Assembly: GCA_041690675.1 (NCBI GenBank)
Contig: JAWLGU010000006.1
Location: 32,585 to 96,584 of the forward strand
Reading direction: 5' to 3'
DNA from: UBA7803 sp041690675
GTDB taxonomy: Bacteria > Pseudomonadota > Gammaproteobacteria > Pseudomonadales > Azotimanducaceae
DNA: 64,000 nt
Shown here: in pieces, positions 21,822 through 29,288 of the stretch
Position numbering within the stretch: position 1 is the stretch's first letter
Layout: each line of letters starts with the position of its first letter
Notes under the pieces: model-generated
Databases searched by the model: none
What the model was told of the DNA's origin: nothing
Seen by the model: the letters and a program-made list of their open reading frames with translations, nothing else
Translations under genes and position numbers: made by a program

Positions 21822-22700
21822 TCACGATTCGGCGGCCGCGAGCCCCAAATTGCGGCAGATGGACAGGCTCGCGCCCCAGCGATTCAGGGTGTAGAAGTGC
21901 AGGCCCGGGGCGCCGGCCGCCAGCAGATCCTCGCACAGCCGGGTGACCACCTCGACCCCGAAATCCTTCAGCGCCTGCTCGTCGTCCTTCAGCGCTTCCA
22001 GGCGCTTGCGCAGCCACCGTGGCACGTCGGCCCCGCAGTTCTCCGAGAAGCGGATGATGCCCTCGTAGTTGGTGATGGGCATGATGCCGGGCACCACGGG
22101 AATGTGGATGCCGGCCCGCGTGCAGCGCTCGCAGAAATCCTCGTAGGCGTACGGGTGGTAGAAGTACTGTGTGATGGCGCTGTCGGCGCCGGCCTCGGCC
22201 TTGCGGCGAAAGAACTCCAGGTCTTCCTGGGGCGAGCGGCCGTCGGGGTGCACCTCCGGATAGGCCGCTATCTCGAGGTGGAAGTGGTCGCCCGAATGCT
22301 CACGGATCCAGCGAACCAGGGTCTCCGCATTGTGCACGAAACGGCTGCGGCCGATGCCCGAGGGCAGGTCGCCGCGCAGGGCGACGATGCGGGTGATGCC
22401 CATGGCCTTGTAGCCGTCCAGCAGGGCGAAGATGTCCGCTTGGGAGTCACCGCCGATGGACAGGTGGGGCGCCGCCGGCAAACCCATGGCCGTGAGCTGG
22501 CGGATGGTCTCGCGGGTGCCTTCCCGGGTCGAGCCGCCGGCTCCGTAGGTGCAGGAGAAGAATGCCGGGCGCAGCGCGTTCAACCGCTGCGCCACCCGCT
22601 GCAGGCTGTCCTGCCCGCCCTCGGTGCGCGGCGGGAAGAACTCGAAGCTCAGTCGGAGCCCTTCCCGCGTCCGTGTGTCCCGTGCCGCCGCCGTGCTCAT
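21822..22700 (-). CDS. metF: Methylenetetrahydrofolate reductase
   Basis: MetF reduces 5,10-methylene-THF to 5-methyl-THF, supplying the methyl group for methionine. The 292-residue TIM-barrel flavoprotein begins with a short basic tail and has FEFFPPRTEGG (catalytic Glu at residue 20), SCTYGAGGSTREGT, LRGDLP and the FAD-contacting ITQYFYHPYAYEDF region. It lies 18 bp downstream of metK, which suggests a methionine/SAM-cycle operon metK-metF-rsmE. No ahcY is adjacent, unlike in many relatives. Confidence 0.95.
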   Translation of the reverse strand: MSTAAARDTRTREGLRLSFEFFPPRTEGGQDSLQRVAQRLNALRPAFFSCTYGAGGSTREGTRETIRQLTAMGLPAAPHLSIGGDSQADIFALLDGYKAMGITRIVALRGDLPSGIGRSRFVHNAETLVRWIREHSGDHFHLEIAAYPEVHPDGRSPQEDLEFFRRKAEAGADSAITQYFYHPYAYEDFCERCTRAGIHIPVVPGIMPITNYEGIIRFSENCGADVPRWLRKRLEALKDDEQALKDFGVEVVTRLCEDLLAAGAPGLHFYTLNRWGASLSICRNLGLAAAES

Positions 22701-22718
22701 TGCCGCCCTTGCTGGAAA

Positions 22719-23873
22719 TTACAGCGCGGCCGCCAGCGCCTCCGCCTTGTCGGTCCGCTCCCAGGTGAACGTCTCCTCGGTGCGCCCGAAGTGCCCGTAG
22801 GCCGCGGTGAGCCGATAGATCGGCCGCTTGAGATCCAGCATGCCGATGAGCCCCTTGGGCCGCAAATCGAAATGCTCACGCACCAGTTGAACGATTTTCT
22901 CCTCGGCGAGCCGCCCCGTGCCGAAGGTGTTGACGCTGATGGAGGTGGGCTCGGCCACGCCGATGGCGTAGCTCACCTGAATCTCGCAGCGCTCCGCCAG
23001 ACCCGCCGCGACGATGTTCTTGGCCACGTAGCGGCCCGCGTAGGCGGCCGAGCGATCCACCTTGGACGGATCCTTGCCGGAGAAGGCTCCGCCGCCGTGC
23101 CGGGCCATGCCGCCGTAGGTGTCCACGATGATCTTGCGTCCCGTCAGGCCGCAGTCGCCCACGGGCCCGCCGATGACGAACTGCCCCGTGGGATTGATCA
23201 GATACTTGGTGTCCTTGGAGAGCCAGTTGCTGGGCAGCACCGGCTTGATGATCTCCTCCATCACCGCCTCCCGCAGCACCTCCTGGGAGACGCCGGGATC
23301 GTGCTGGGTGGAGAGAACCACGGCGTCCACCGACATGGGCTGGCCGGTTTCGTCGTACTGGAAGGAGAGCTGGCTCTTGGCGTCCGGACGCAGGAACGTC
23401 AGCTTGCTGCGGCGCATCTCGGCCTGGCGTTTGACCAGGCGGTGCGCGTAGGTGATGGGTGCCGGCATGAGCACGTCCGTCTCGTTGCTGGCGTAGCCGA
23501 ACATGAGCCCCTGATCCCCGGCGCCCTGCTCCTTGTTCTCGGACTCGTCCACGCCCATGGCGATGTCCGCGGACTGCCGGCCCAGCGCGTTGACGACGGT
23601 GCAGTCCTCCGGGTCGAAGCCGAGCTCCAGGGCCGTGTAGCCGATGTCTCGAATGACGCTGCGCACCAGCTTGTCGAGATTGACCTCGGCCCGGGAGCGG
23701 TACTCTCCGGCCAGCACCACGATGCCCGTCTTGATCAGGGTTTCGCACGCCACCCGGGACTCCGGGTCCTGCGCCAGCATGGCGTCGAGGACGGCGTCGG
23801 AGATCTGGTCGGCCATCTTGTCCGGGTGGCCCTCCGACACCGACTCGGAGGTGAAAAGGCTGTAGTCGCTCAT
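22719..23873 (-). CDS. metK: S-adenosylmethionine synthetase
   Basis: MetK forms SAM from methionine and ATP. The 384-residue protein has SESVSEGHPDKMADQISDA at the N-terminus, the P-loop-like GGGAFSGKDPSKVDRSAAY and the C-terminal FGRTEETFTWE, all as expected. It heads a minus-strand run metK-metF-rsmE that feeds methyl-transfer metabolism. It is divergent from tkt with 187 bp between the starts. Confidence 0.97.
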   Translation of the reverse strand: MSDYSLFTSESVSEGHPDKMADQISDAVLDAMLAQDPESRVACETLIKTGIVVLAGEYRSRAEVNLDKLVRSVIRDIGYTALELGFDPEDCTVVNALGRQSADIAMGVDESENKEQGAGDQGLMFGYASNETDVLMPAPITYAHRLVKRQAEMRRSKLTFLRPDAKSQLSFQYDETGQPMSVDAVVLSTQHDPGVSQEVLREAVMEEIIKPVLPSNWLSKDTKYLINPTGQFVIGGPVGDCGLTGRKIIVDTYGGMARHGGGAFSGKDPSKVDRSAAYAGRYVAKNIVAAGLAERCEIQVSYAIGVAEPTSISVNTFGTGRLAEEKIVQLVREHFDLRPKGLIGMLDLKRPIYRLTAAYGHFGRTEETFTWERTDKAEALAAAL

Positions 23874-23914
23874 CAGGGCCCTCTTTGTTCAGTGGCTTCG
23901 CTCGGTACGCGAAC

Positions 23915-23930
23915 GTTCGATTGTAGCGCA
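23915..23930 (-). promoter_or_regulatory. Candidate -10 for metK
   Basis: On the minus strand TACAAT (23925-23920) lies about 47 bp before the metK start and matches the -10 consensus at five of six bases. No good -35 is visible at 16-18 bp spacing. I looked for SAM, SAH and MetJ-type signals in this gap and saw none. A GC hairpin (CCCCC ... GGGGG near 23946-23967) lies further upstream. Confidence 0.35.
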
Positions 23931-24060
23931 AGCATCCGGCGCATAACCCCCTCCTCCTGGTCGGGGGATGTAAGCGCCGCCTCGGCGCGCGAATTGCAGA
24001 GGTCCGGCCGAGCGGGGAGAATAGCGCCCCCGTCGCGACGGCTACGATTCAAGGGGCCAG

Positions 24061-26061
24061 ATGTCTTCCAGAACAGAGAGAGCGAACGCCATCCGGGCGC
24101 TCGCCATGGATGCGGTACAGGCGGCCAACTCCGGCCATCCGGGGGCGCCCATGGGACTCGCGGACGTGGCCGAGGTGCTGTGGCGCGAGGTGTTGCGGCA
24201 CAATCCGGCGGATCCGCGCTGGATCGACCGTGACCGCTTCGTGCTCTCCAACGGCCACGCCTCCATGCTGTTGTACTCGGCCCTGCACCTGTGCGGCTAC
24301 CACGTCTCCATCGATGACATTCGCAACTTCCGGCAGCTGCATGCCCCCACCGCGGGCCACCCGGAGTACGGCGAATGCCCCGGGGTCGAGACCACCACCG
24401 GTCCGCTGGGTCAGGGATTCGCCAACGCCGTGGGCATGGCCCTGGGTGAGCGCCTGCTGGCGGACACCTTCAATCGCGACGGCTTCCCGATCATCGATCA
24501 CCGTACCTGGGTGATCGCCGGCGACGGCTGCCTCATGGAAGGCATTTCTCACGAGGCCGCCTCCCTGGCGGGCACCCTGCGGCTCGGCAAGCTGGTGTGC
24601 ATCTACGATGACAACGGCATATCCATCGACGGTGAGGTGGGCGGCTGGTTCACCGAGGATGTGGCGGCCCGGTTCGAGGCCTACGGCTGGCGGGTGATCC
24701 GCGACGTGGACGGCCACGACGGTGAGGCCGTGCACCAGGCGCTCTGCCAGGCGCTGGCCCACGACGATCGCCCCACCCTGATTCTCGCGCGTACGGTCAT
24801 TGGTTTCGGTGCACCCCACAAGGCGGGTACCGCCGACGTCCACGGCGCCGCGCTGGGCGAGGACGAGGTGGCGGCCGCGCGCAAGCGGCTCAACTGGGGC
24901 TCGCCGCCGTTCGAGATTCCCGAGCACCTGTACCGGGAGTGGGACTGTCGGCCCCGCGGTGCCGCGCTGCAGGGCGACTGGGAGGCAATGTTCGACCGGT
25001 ATCGTGCCGAGTACCCGGAGCTGGCCGCGGAGCTCACCCGCCGCATGGCGGGCGAGCTGCCGGAAGGCTGGGCCGAACCCATTCGCGCCGTGGCGCGGGA
25101 AGCTCAGGCTGCCATGGAGCCGCTGGAGACGCGGAAGTCGTCGCAGCGCTGCCTGGGCGCCTTGGCCGAGACCCTGCCCGAGTTGTTCGGCGGCTCCGCC
25201 GACCTCACCGGCTCCAACGGCACGCGCTGGAAGGGTGCCCCGGACAGCCGGTATCTGAGCTACGGAGTCCGCGAGTTCGCCATGACGGCCATCACCAACG
25301 GCCTGGTACTGCATGGCGGCCTGCGTCCCTTCTCGGGCACCTTTCTGGTGTTCATGGAGTACGCCCGAAATGCCGTGCGCCTGGCGGCGCTGATGAAGAT
25401 CCCCAACGTCTTCGTCTATACCCACGATTCCGTGGCCTTGGGCGAAGACGGCCCGACCCACCAGCCGGTGGAGCAGCTCACCAATCTGCGCACCACGCCT
25501 GGCCTGTCGGTGTGGCGGCCCTGCGACACCGTGGAGAGCGCGGTGGCCTGGGAAGCCGCCATCGCGAACCGCCACGGGCCCACGGCCCTGGTGTTCACCC
25601 GGCAGAAGACGGCGCCCCAGGCCCGCGACGAAGCGACCCTCGCCCGTGTCGCCCGTGGCGGCTACGTGCTCCGCGCCGAGCCGCCGGGGCGGGAGCCGGA
25701 CGCCGTCGTCATCGCCACCGGCTCCGAGGTGGAGATGGCGGTGGCCGCCGCCCTGCGCCTGGACCGGGAAGGCCTCGCCGTGCGGGTGGTGTCCATGCCC
25801 AGCGTCGACGTGTTCCGGCGCCAGGACCAGGCGTATCGCGACTCGGTGCTGCCGCCGAGGTCGCGGGCGCGGGTGGCCGTGGAGGCGGGCCATCCCGACT
25901 ACTGGCGAGCCTTCGTGGGCCTGGACGGCGAGGTGGTGGGCATCGACCGCTTCGGATTGTCCGCCCCGGCAGCGGACGCCATGCGGGAATTGGGCATGAC
26001 CGAGGAGAACGTGGCCGCTGCGGTGCGCACCGTGGTGGCGCGACTGAACGGAGACCACTGA
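24061..26061 (+). CDS. tkt: Transketolase
   Basis: Transketolase moves two-carbon ketol units in the pentose phosphate and Calvin cycles, using thiamine diphosphate. The 666-residue protein has NSGHPGAPMGLAD (23-35), the TPP motif GDGCLMEG (154-161) continuing to DDNGISIDG, the catalytic FVYTHDSVALGEDGPTHQP region and a C-terminal transketolase domain. The stop overlaps the pgk start as TGATG. In relatives gap or epd lies between tkt and pgk; here it is missing. Confidence 0.97.
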   Translation: MSSRTERANAIRALAMDAVQAANSGHPGAPMGLADVAEVLWREVLRHNPADPRWIDRDRFVLSNGHASMLLYSALHLCGYHVSIDDIRNFRQLHAPTAGHPEYGECPGVETTTGPLGQGFANAVGMALGERLLADTFNRDGFPIIDHRTWVIAGDGCLMEGISHEAASLAGTLRLGKLVCIYDDNGISIDGEVGGWFTEDVAARFEAYGWRVIRDVDGHDGEAVHQALCQALAHDDRPTLILARTVIGFGAPHKAGTADVHGAALGEDEVAAARKRLNWGSPPFEIPEHLYREWDCRPRGAALQGDWEAMFDRYRAEYPELAAELTRRMAGELPEGWAEPIRAVAREAQAAMEPLETRKSSQRCLGALAETLPELFGGSADLTGSNGTRWKGAPDSRYLSYGVREFAMTAITNGLVLHGGLRPFSGTFLVFMEYARNAVRLAALMKIPNVFVYTHDSVALGEDGPTHQPVEQLTNLRTTPGLSVWRPCDTVESAVAWEAAIANRHGPTALVFTRQKTAPQARDEATLARVARGGYVLRAEPPGREPDAVVIATGSEVEMAVAAALRLDREGLAVRVVSMPSVDVFRRQDQAYRDSVLPPRSRARVAVEAGHPDYWRAFVGLDGEVVGIDRFGLSAPAADAMRELGMTEENVAAAVRTVVARLNGDH

Positions 26062-27242
26062 TGGCCGCACGAAAGTACCCGCGCAAGGAGATGACGGACC
26101 TCGACCTCGCCGGCAAACGGGTTCTCATCCGTGAGGACCTGAACGTGCCGATCAAGGACGGCAAGGTCACCAGCGATGCGCGCATCCGCGCGGCGCTGCC
26201 GACCCTGCGCCAGGCGTTGGATGCCGGCGCGGCCGTGGTGGTGATGTCGCACCTCGGCCGTCCCGAGGAGGGCCGCCACGACGACCGGTATTCCCTGGCG
26301 CCCGTGGCCGAGCGCCTGGGCGAGCTTTTGGGCCGTCCCGTGCCGCTCATCCGCGACTGGCGGATCTCCGGCGCCGGCGTACGGCCCGGCGAGATCGCCC
26401 TGCTGGAGAACGTGCGTTTCCTGGAAGGCGAATCGAAGGACGACGACGCCCTGGCCCAGGCACTGGCGGGGCTGTGCGACGTGTACGTCATGGATGCGTT
26501 CGCCACCGCGCACCGGGCGCAGGCCTCCACCCACGGCGTCGCCAAGTTCGCCCCGGTCGCCTGCGCCGGACCGTTGCTGTCCGCGGAGCTCGACGCCCTC
26601 GAGCTGGCGCTGGCCGATCCCCGGCGTCCCATGATCGCCATCGTCGGCGGCGCCAAGGTTTCCAGCAAGCTCGAGGTGCTGGACGCGCTGTCGGAGGTGG
26701 CGGACCGCATCATCGTCGGCGGCGGCATTGCCAACACGTTCATTGCGGCCGCGGGCCACGAAGTGGGCAAGTCGCTCTACGAGGCGGATCTGGTGGACGC
26801 CGCGAAGCGCATCGCCGGCAAGGTGGACGTGCCGCTGCCGGAGGACGTGATGGTGGGCAAGCGGCTGGACGAGCAGGAGCCCGCCCAGGCGAAGCGTCTG
26901 GACGAGGTGGCCGATGACGACATGATCCTCGACATCGGCCCCGAGACGTCCCGGCAGTGGGCTGCCTCCCTGGACGGCGCCGGCACCGTGCTGTGGAACG
27001 GGCCGGTGGGCGTGTTCGAGATCGACCAGTTCGGCGAAGGCACCCGGGTGCTGGCGGAGGCCATCGCCCGGAGCGGCGCCTTTTCCATCGCCGGTGGCGG
27101 TGACACCCTGGCGGCCATCGACAAGTACGGGGTGCGCGACGGCATCTCGTACATCTCCACCGGTGGCGGTGCATTCCTGGAGTTCGTGGAGGGCAAGACC
27201 CTGCCGGCGGTGGCCGTGCTCGCCAGCCGGGCCGATGATTGA
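26061..27242 (+). CDS. pgk: Phosphoglycerate kinase
   Basis: PGK transfers phosphate between 1,3-bisphosphoglycerate and ADP in glycolysis and gluconeogenesis. The 393-residue protein has KRVLIREDLNVPIKDGKVTSD, MSHLGRPEEG, LLENVRF, the nucleotide-binding GGAKVSSKLEVL, the hinge GPETSRQW and WNGPVGVFE, and the C-terminal GGGDTLAAIDKYG. It follows tkt by a one-base overlap and overlaps the next gene (a hydrolase) by eight bases. Usual downstream neighbours pyk and fba are not here. Confidence 0.97.
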   Translation: MAARKYPRKEMTDLDLAGKRVLIREDLNVPIKDGKVTSDARIRAALPTLRQALDAGAAVVVMSHLGRPEEGRHDDRYSLAPVAERLGELLGRPVPLIRDWRISGAGVRPGEIALLENVRFLEGESKDDDALAQALAGLCDVYVMDAFATAHRAQASTHGVAKFAPVACAGPLLSAELDALELALADPRRPMIAIVGGAKVSSKLEVLDALSEVADRIIVGGGIANTFIAAAGHEVGKSLYEADLVDAAKRIAGKVDVPLPEDVMVGKRLDEQEPAQAKRLDEVADDDMILDIGPETSRQWAASLDGAGTVLWNGPVGVFEIDQFGEGTRVLAEAIARSGAFSIAGGGDTLAAIDKYGVRDGISYISTGGGAFLEFVEGKTLPAVAVLASRADD

Positions 27243-28197
27243 CGGCGGATTCGACCCGGACGCACTGCGACGGGACCTGCGCCCGCTGATTCCCGGCGAC
27301 CCTGTCCTCCTCACTCCTGAGGAGGACGCCTACCTGCGCCACTATGGCATCCACTTCGTCGAGGAGTTTCCCCAGCTCAGCCACAGCTTCGGAGCGGTGC
27401 AATCGGCGGAGTACAGCATCGCCGCTCATCTGTGGATGCCGGCCCAGGCCCAGGGCACTGCGGTGGTGATTCACGGCTACTACGACCACACCGGCCTGTA
27501 CGGACACCTGATCCGTCACCTCATCGAGCACCGACTTGCGGTGGTGTCGTTCGACCTGCCCGGTCACGGCCTGTCCTCCGGTGTCCCGGCGAGCATCGAC
27601 ACCTTCGAGCACTACGTGGCCGCCTTCGAAGCCTGCATGGCCGCGCTGGAAAGTCATCTGCCAGAGCCCTGGTTCCTGTTCGGGCAGAGCACGGGCGGCG
27701 CCATCGCCATGGAGTGGCTGCTGGCCGGCGGCTACACCCGGGAGACCGCCCCGTTCGCCCGGGTGGTGCTGCTCGCGCCCCTGGTGCGGCCGTACCTCTG
27801 GCCGGTGAACCGGGTGGTCTACGAGGTGGCCCGGCGGTTCATCCGGGAGCGGCCGCGGACCTTCACCAGCAACGCCGAGAATGCCGAGTTCCTGGAGTTT
27901 CTGCGGCATCGGGATCCGCTGCAGGCGCGCACCCTCCCGGTGCGCTGGGTCACCGCCATGCTGGATTGGCGGCGCCGCTTCGAGCGTCACGCCCCCACCG
28001 ACCTCGAGCCCCTGGTGATCCAGGGGCGGGCGGACCGCACCGTGGACTGGCGTTACAACGTGAAGGTCATCTCGGAGCTGTTCCAGCCGCGCATCTTCTA
28101 CATCCCGGAGGCGCGGCATCACCTGGTGAACGAGTCGCCGGCGATCCGCGCCCGCATCTTCCAGGCCATCGACGGCGAGCTGTTCGGCAGCCGTTGA
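27235..28197 (+). CDS. Alpha/beta hydrolase (lysophospholipase-like, S33 type)
   Basis: This is a 320-residue alpha/beta hydrolase of the serine aminopeptidase/lysophospholipase type. The nucleophile is S152 in FGQSTGGA. The oxyanion strand motif HGYYDHTGLYG precedes it at about 80-90, and the triad is probably completed by D268 or D271 (GRADRTVDW) and H295 or H296 (EARHHLVN). No signal peptide is visible, so it is likely cytoplasmic. The ATG lies inside the end of pgk (8-bp overlap), which implies co-translation with a central metabolic gene. The substrate is not known. Confidence 0.85.
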   Translation: MIDGGFDPDALRRDLRPLIPGDPVLLTPEEDAYLRHYGIHFVEEFPQLSHSFGAVQSAEYSIAAHLWMPAQAQGTAVVIHGYYDHTGLYGHLIRHLIEHRLAVVSFDLPGHGLSSGVPASIDTFEHYVAAFEACMAALESHLPEPWFLFGQSTGGAIAMEWLLAGGYTRETAPFARVVLLAPLVRPYLWPVNRVVYEVARRFIRERPRTFTSNAENAEFLEFLRHRDPLQARTLPVRWVTAMLDWRRRFERHAPTDLEPLVIQGRADRTVDWRYNVKVISELFQPRIFYIPEARHHLVNESPAIRARIFQAIDGELFGSR

Positions 28198-28201
28198 TCC
28201 C

Positions 28202-28225
28202 CCGGCCCCGGCCCCGGCCCCGGCC
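28202..28225. repeat. Palindromic hexamer tandem array (CCGGCC)4
   Basis: Four exact tandem copies of CCGGCC lie 5 bp after the hydrolase stop codon. They are followed by two near copies of GCACGGYC. The array can fold on itself but has no T-tract. It is one of several short tandem repeats placed right after stop codons in this window. Confidence 0.8.
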
Positions 28226-28296
28226 GCACGGCCGCACGGTCGCTCGCGCGGCCCGTGAAACTGATACCCGCGTCACACTGCAGGTTCGGCAGCGGT

Positions 28297-28305
28297 TGCT
28301 ATAGT
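28297..28305 (+). promoter_or_regulatory. Extended -10 promoter for the lipoprotein-GGDEF/EAL operon
   Basis: TGCTATAGT fits the extended -10 consensus TGnTATAAT with one mismatch. It lies about 30 bp before the start of the lipoprotein gene at 28335. No strong -35 is visible, which is tolerated by extended -10 promoters. It would drive the lipoprotein gene and the overlapping GGDEF/EAL gene. Confidence 0.5.
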
Positions 28306-28334
28306 CAAAAAACGAGCCCGCCTCCGAGGCCGCC

Positions 28335-29288
28335 ATGAGCACCCGATTCCGGCCCAGACCCCCTGCGCCCTGGCCCGCCATCTGCGCCCTCGGAATGATG
28401 ATGGTGCTGCTGGTCGGCGGGTGCGAGTCGCCGGGCCAGCGCCGCGACGGGCGTGACCTCCCTCAGCCGCGCCTGCCGCCGGTGGTCCCCACGCCGGAAC
28501 TGGCCGAACTGCCCCCTCCCAGACCGCGCAGCGTGGCGCTGGTGCTTTCCGCCGATACCGTGCACTACGCCGCGGTGGCCGATGCGCTGGACGAACGTCT
28601 CCCCGAGGCCACGGCGCGCTATCGACTCCAAGGCCAGGACCCCGCCACCGTGCTGCAGGCCATCCAGCGCGCCGGCCACGCGGAGGCCGTCGCCATCGGA
28701 CGTCAGGCGCTGGCGCTGTTGAGCCCCACCGACCTTCGCGTCGCCTACTGTCAGATCTTCCAGTCGCCGAGCCCGGCAACCGGCCCGGCGCCCTCGGGGG
28801 TCGCGGCACTGCCGGGCTACGGCGCCCAGTTCGACGCCTGGACGGCGCACCGACCGGGCCTCGCCCGCGTCGGCCTCATCACCGGGCCGGGGCGCGACGA
28901 GGCGGCGGCGGAGATCGACGCCGCGGCACGCTCCCGGGGGTTGGAGGTGCGGCGGGCCGTGGTGCGCTCCGACAAGGAGCTCCTGTACGTGTTCCGCCGC
29001 ATGGTGCCCGAGATCCAGGGCTTCCTGCTCTACCCGGACGCACGGGTGCTGAGCCCCGGCACCCTGCGGGACGTGATCGCCTACGCGGCCAAGCACGACG
29101 TGGAGGTGCTCACCTACAACCGCGCCATCTTCGACATTGGCGCCGGTCTGCTGATATCCGCGGATCCCGCGGAAGTTGCCGACAAGGTGCTGGCGGTGCT
29201 GGATCCGGCTGCCGCCGGGAGCGCCGAGCTGTCGCTGTCCCGGGTGATGATGGAAACCCACGACGGCGACCCGGTGGCCGAGCGGTGA
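28335..29288 (+). CDS. Lipoprotein, ABC substrate-binding-like (periplasmic-binding fold)
   Basis: This is a 317-residue predicted lipoprotein. A signal peptide with lipobox LVGGC puts the lipidated cysteine at residue 30, and a Pro-rich spacer follows (about 44-64). The rest resembles the ABC_sub_bind type of periplasmic-binding protein: SVALVLSADTVHYAAVADAL, a central GLARVGLITGPG strand and the closing EVLTYNRAIFDIGAGLLIS segment. No ABC permease or ATPase is nearby. The stop overlaps the start of a membrane GGDEF/EAL protein by four bases (ATGA), so it may serve as a ligand sensor for that protein. That functional link is inference. Confidence 0.8.
   Translation: MSTRFRPRPPAPWPAICALGMMMVLLVGGCESPGQRRDGRDLPQPRLPPVVPTPELAELPPPRPRSVALVLSADTVHYAAVADALDERLPEATARYRLQGQDPATVLQAIQRAGHAEAVAIGRQALALLSPTDLRVAYCQIFQSPSPATGPAPSGVAALPGYGAQFDAWTAHRPGLARVGLITGPGRDEAAAEIDAAARSRGLEVRRAVVRSDKELLYVFRRMVPEIQGFLLYPDARVLSPGTLRDVIAYAAKHDVEVLTYNRAIFDIGAGLLISADPAEVADKVLAVLDPAAAGSAELSLSRVMMETHDGDPVAER

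Noticed and set aside
23874..24060. SAM or SAH riboswitch, or MetJ box, before metK
   Set aside because: None of the conserved sequence blocks is visible; only a candidate -10 and a GC hairpin were found.
21897..24233. A 778-codon plus-strand frame opposite metF and metK
   Set aside because: It is a shadow frame. The minus-strand genes carry all diagnostic motifs.
24049..26070. A 673-codon minus-strand frame opposite tkt
   Set aside because: It is a shadow of transketolase, with His/Gly/Arg-rich composition and no recognisable domain.
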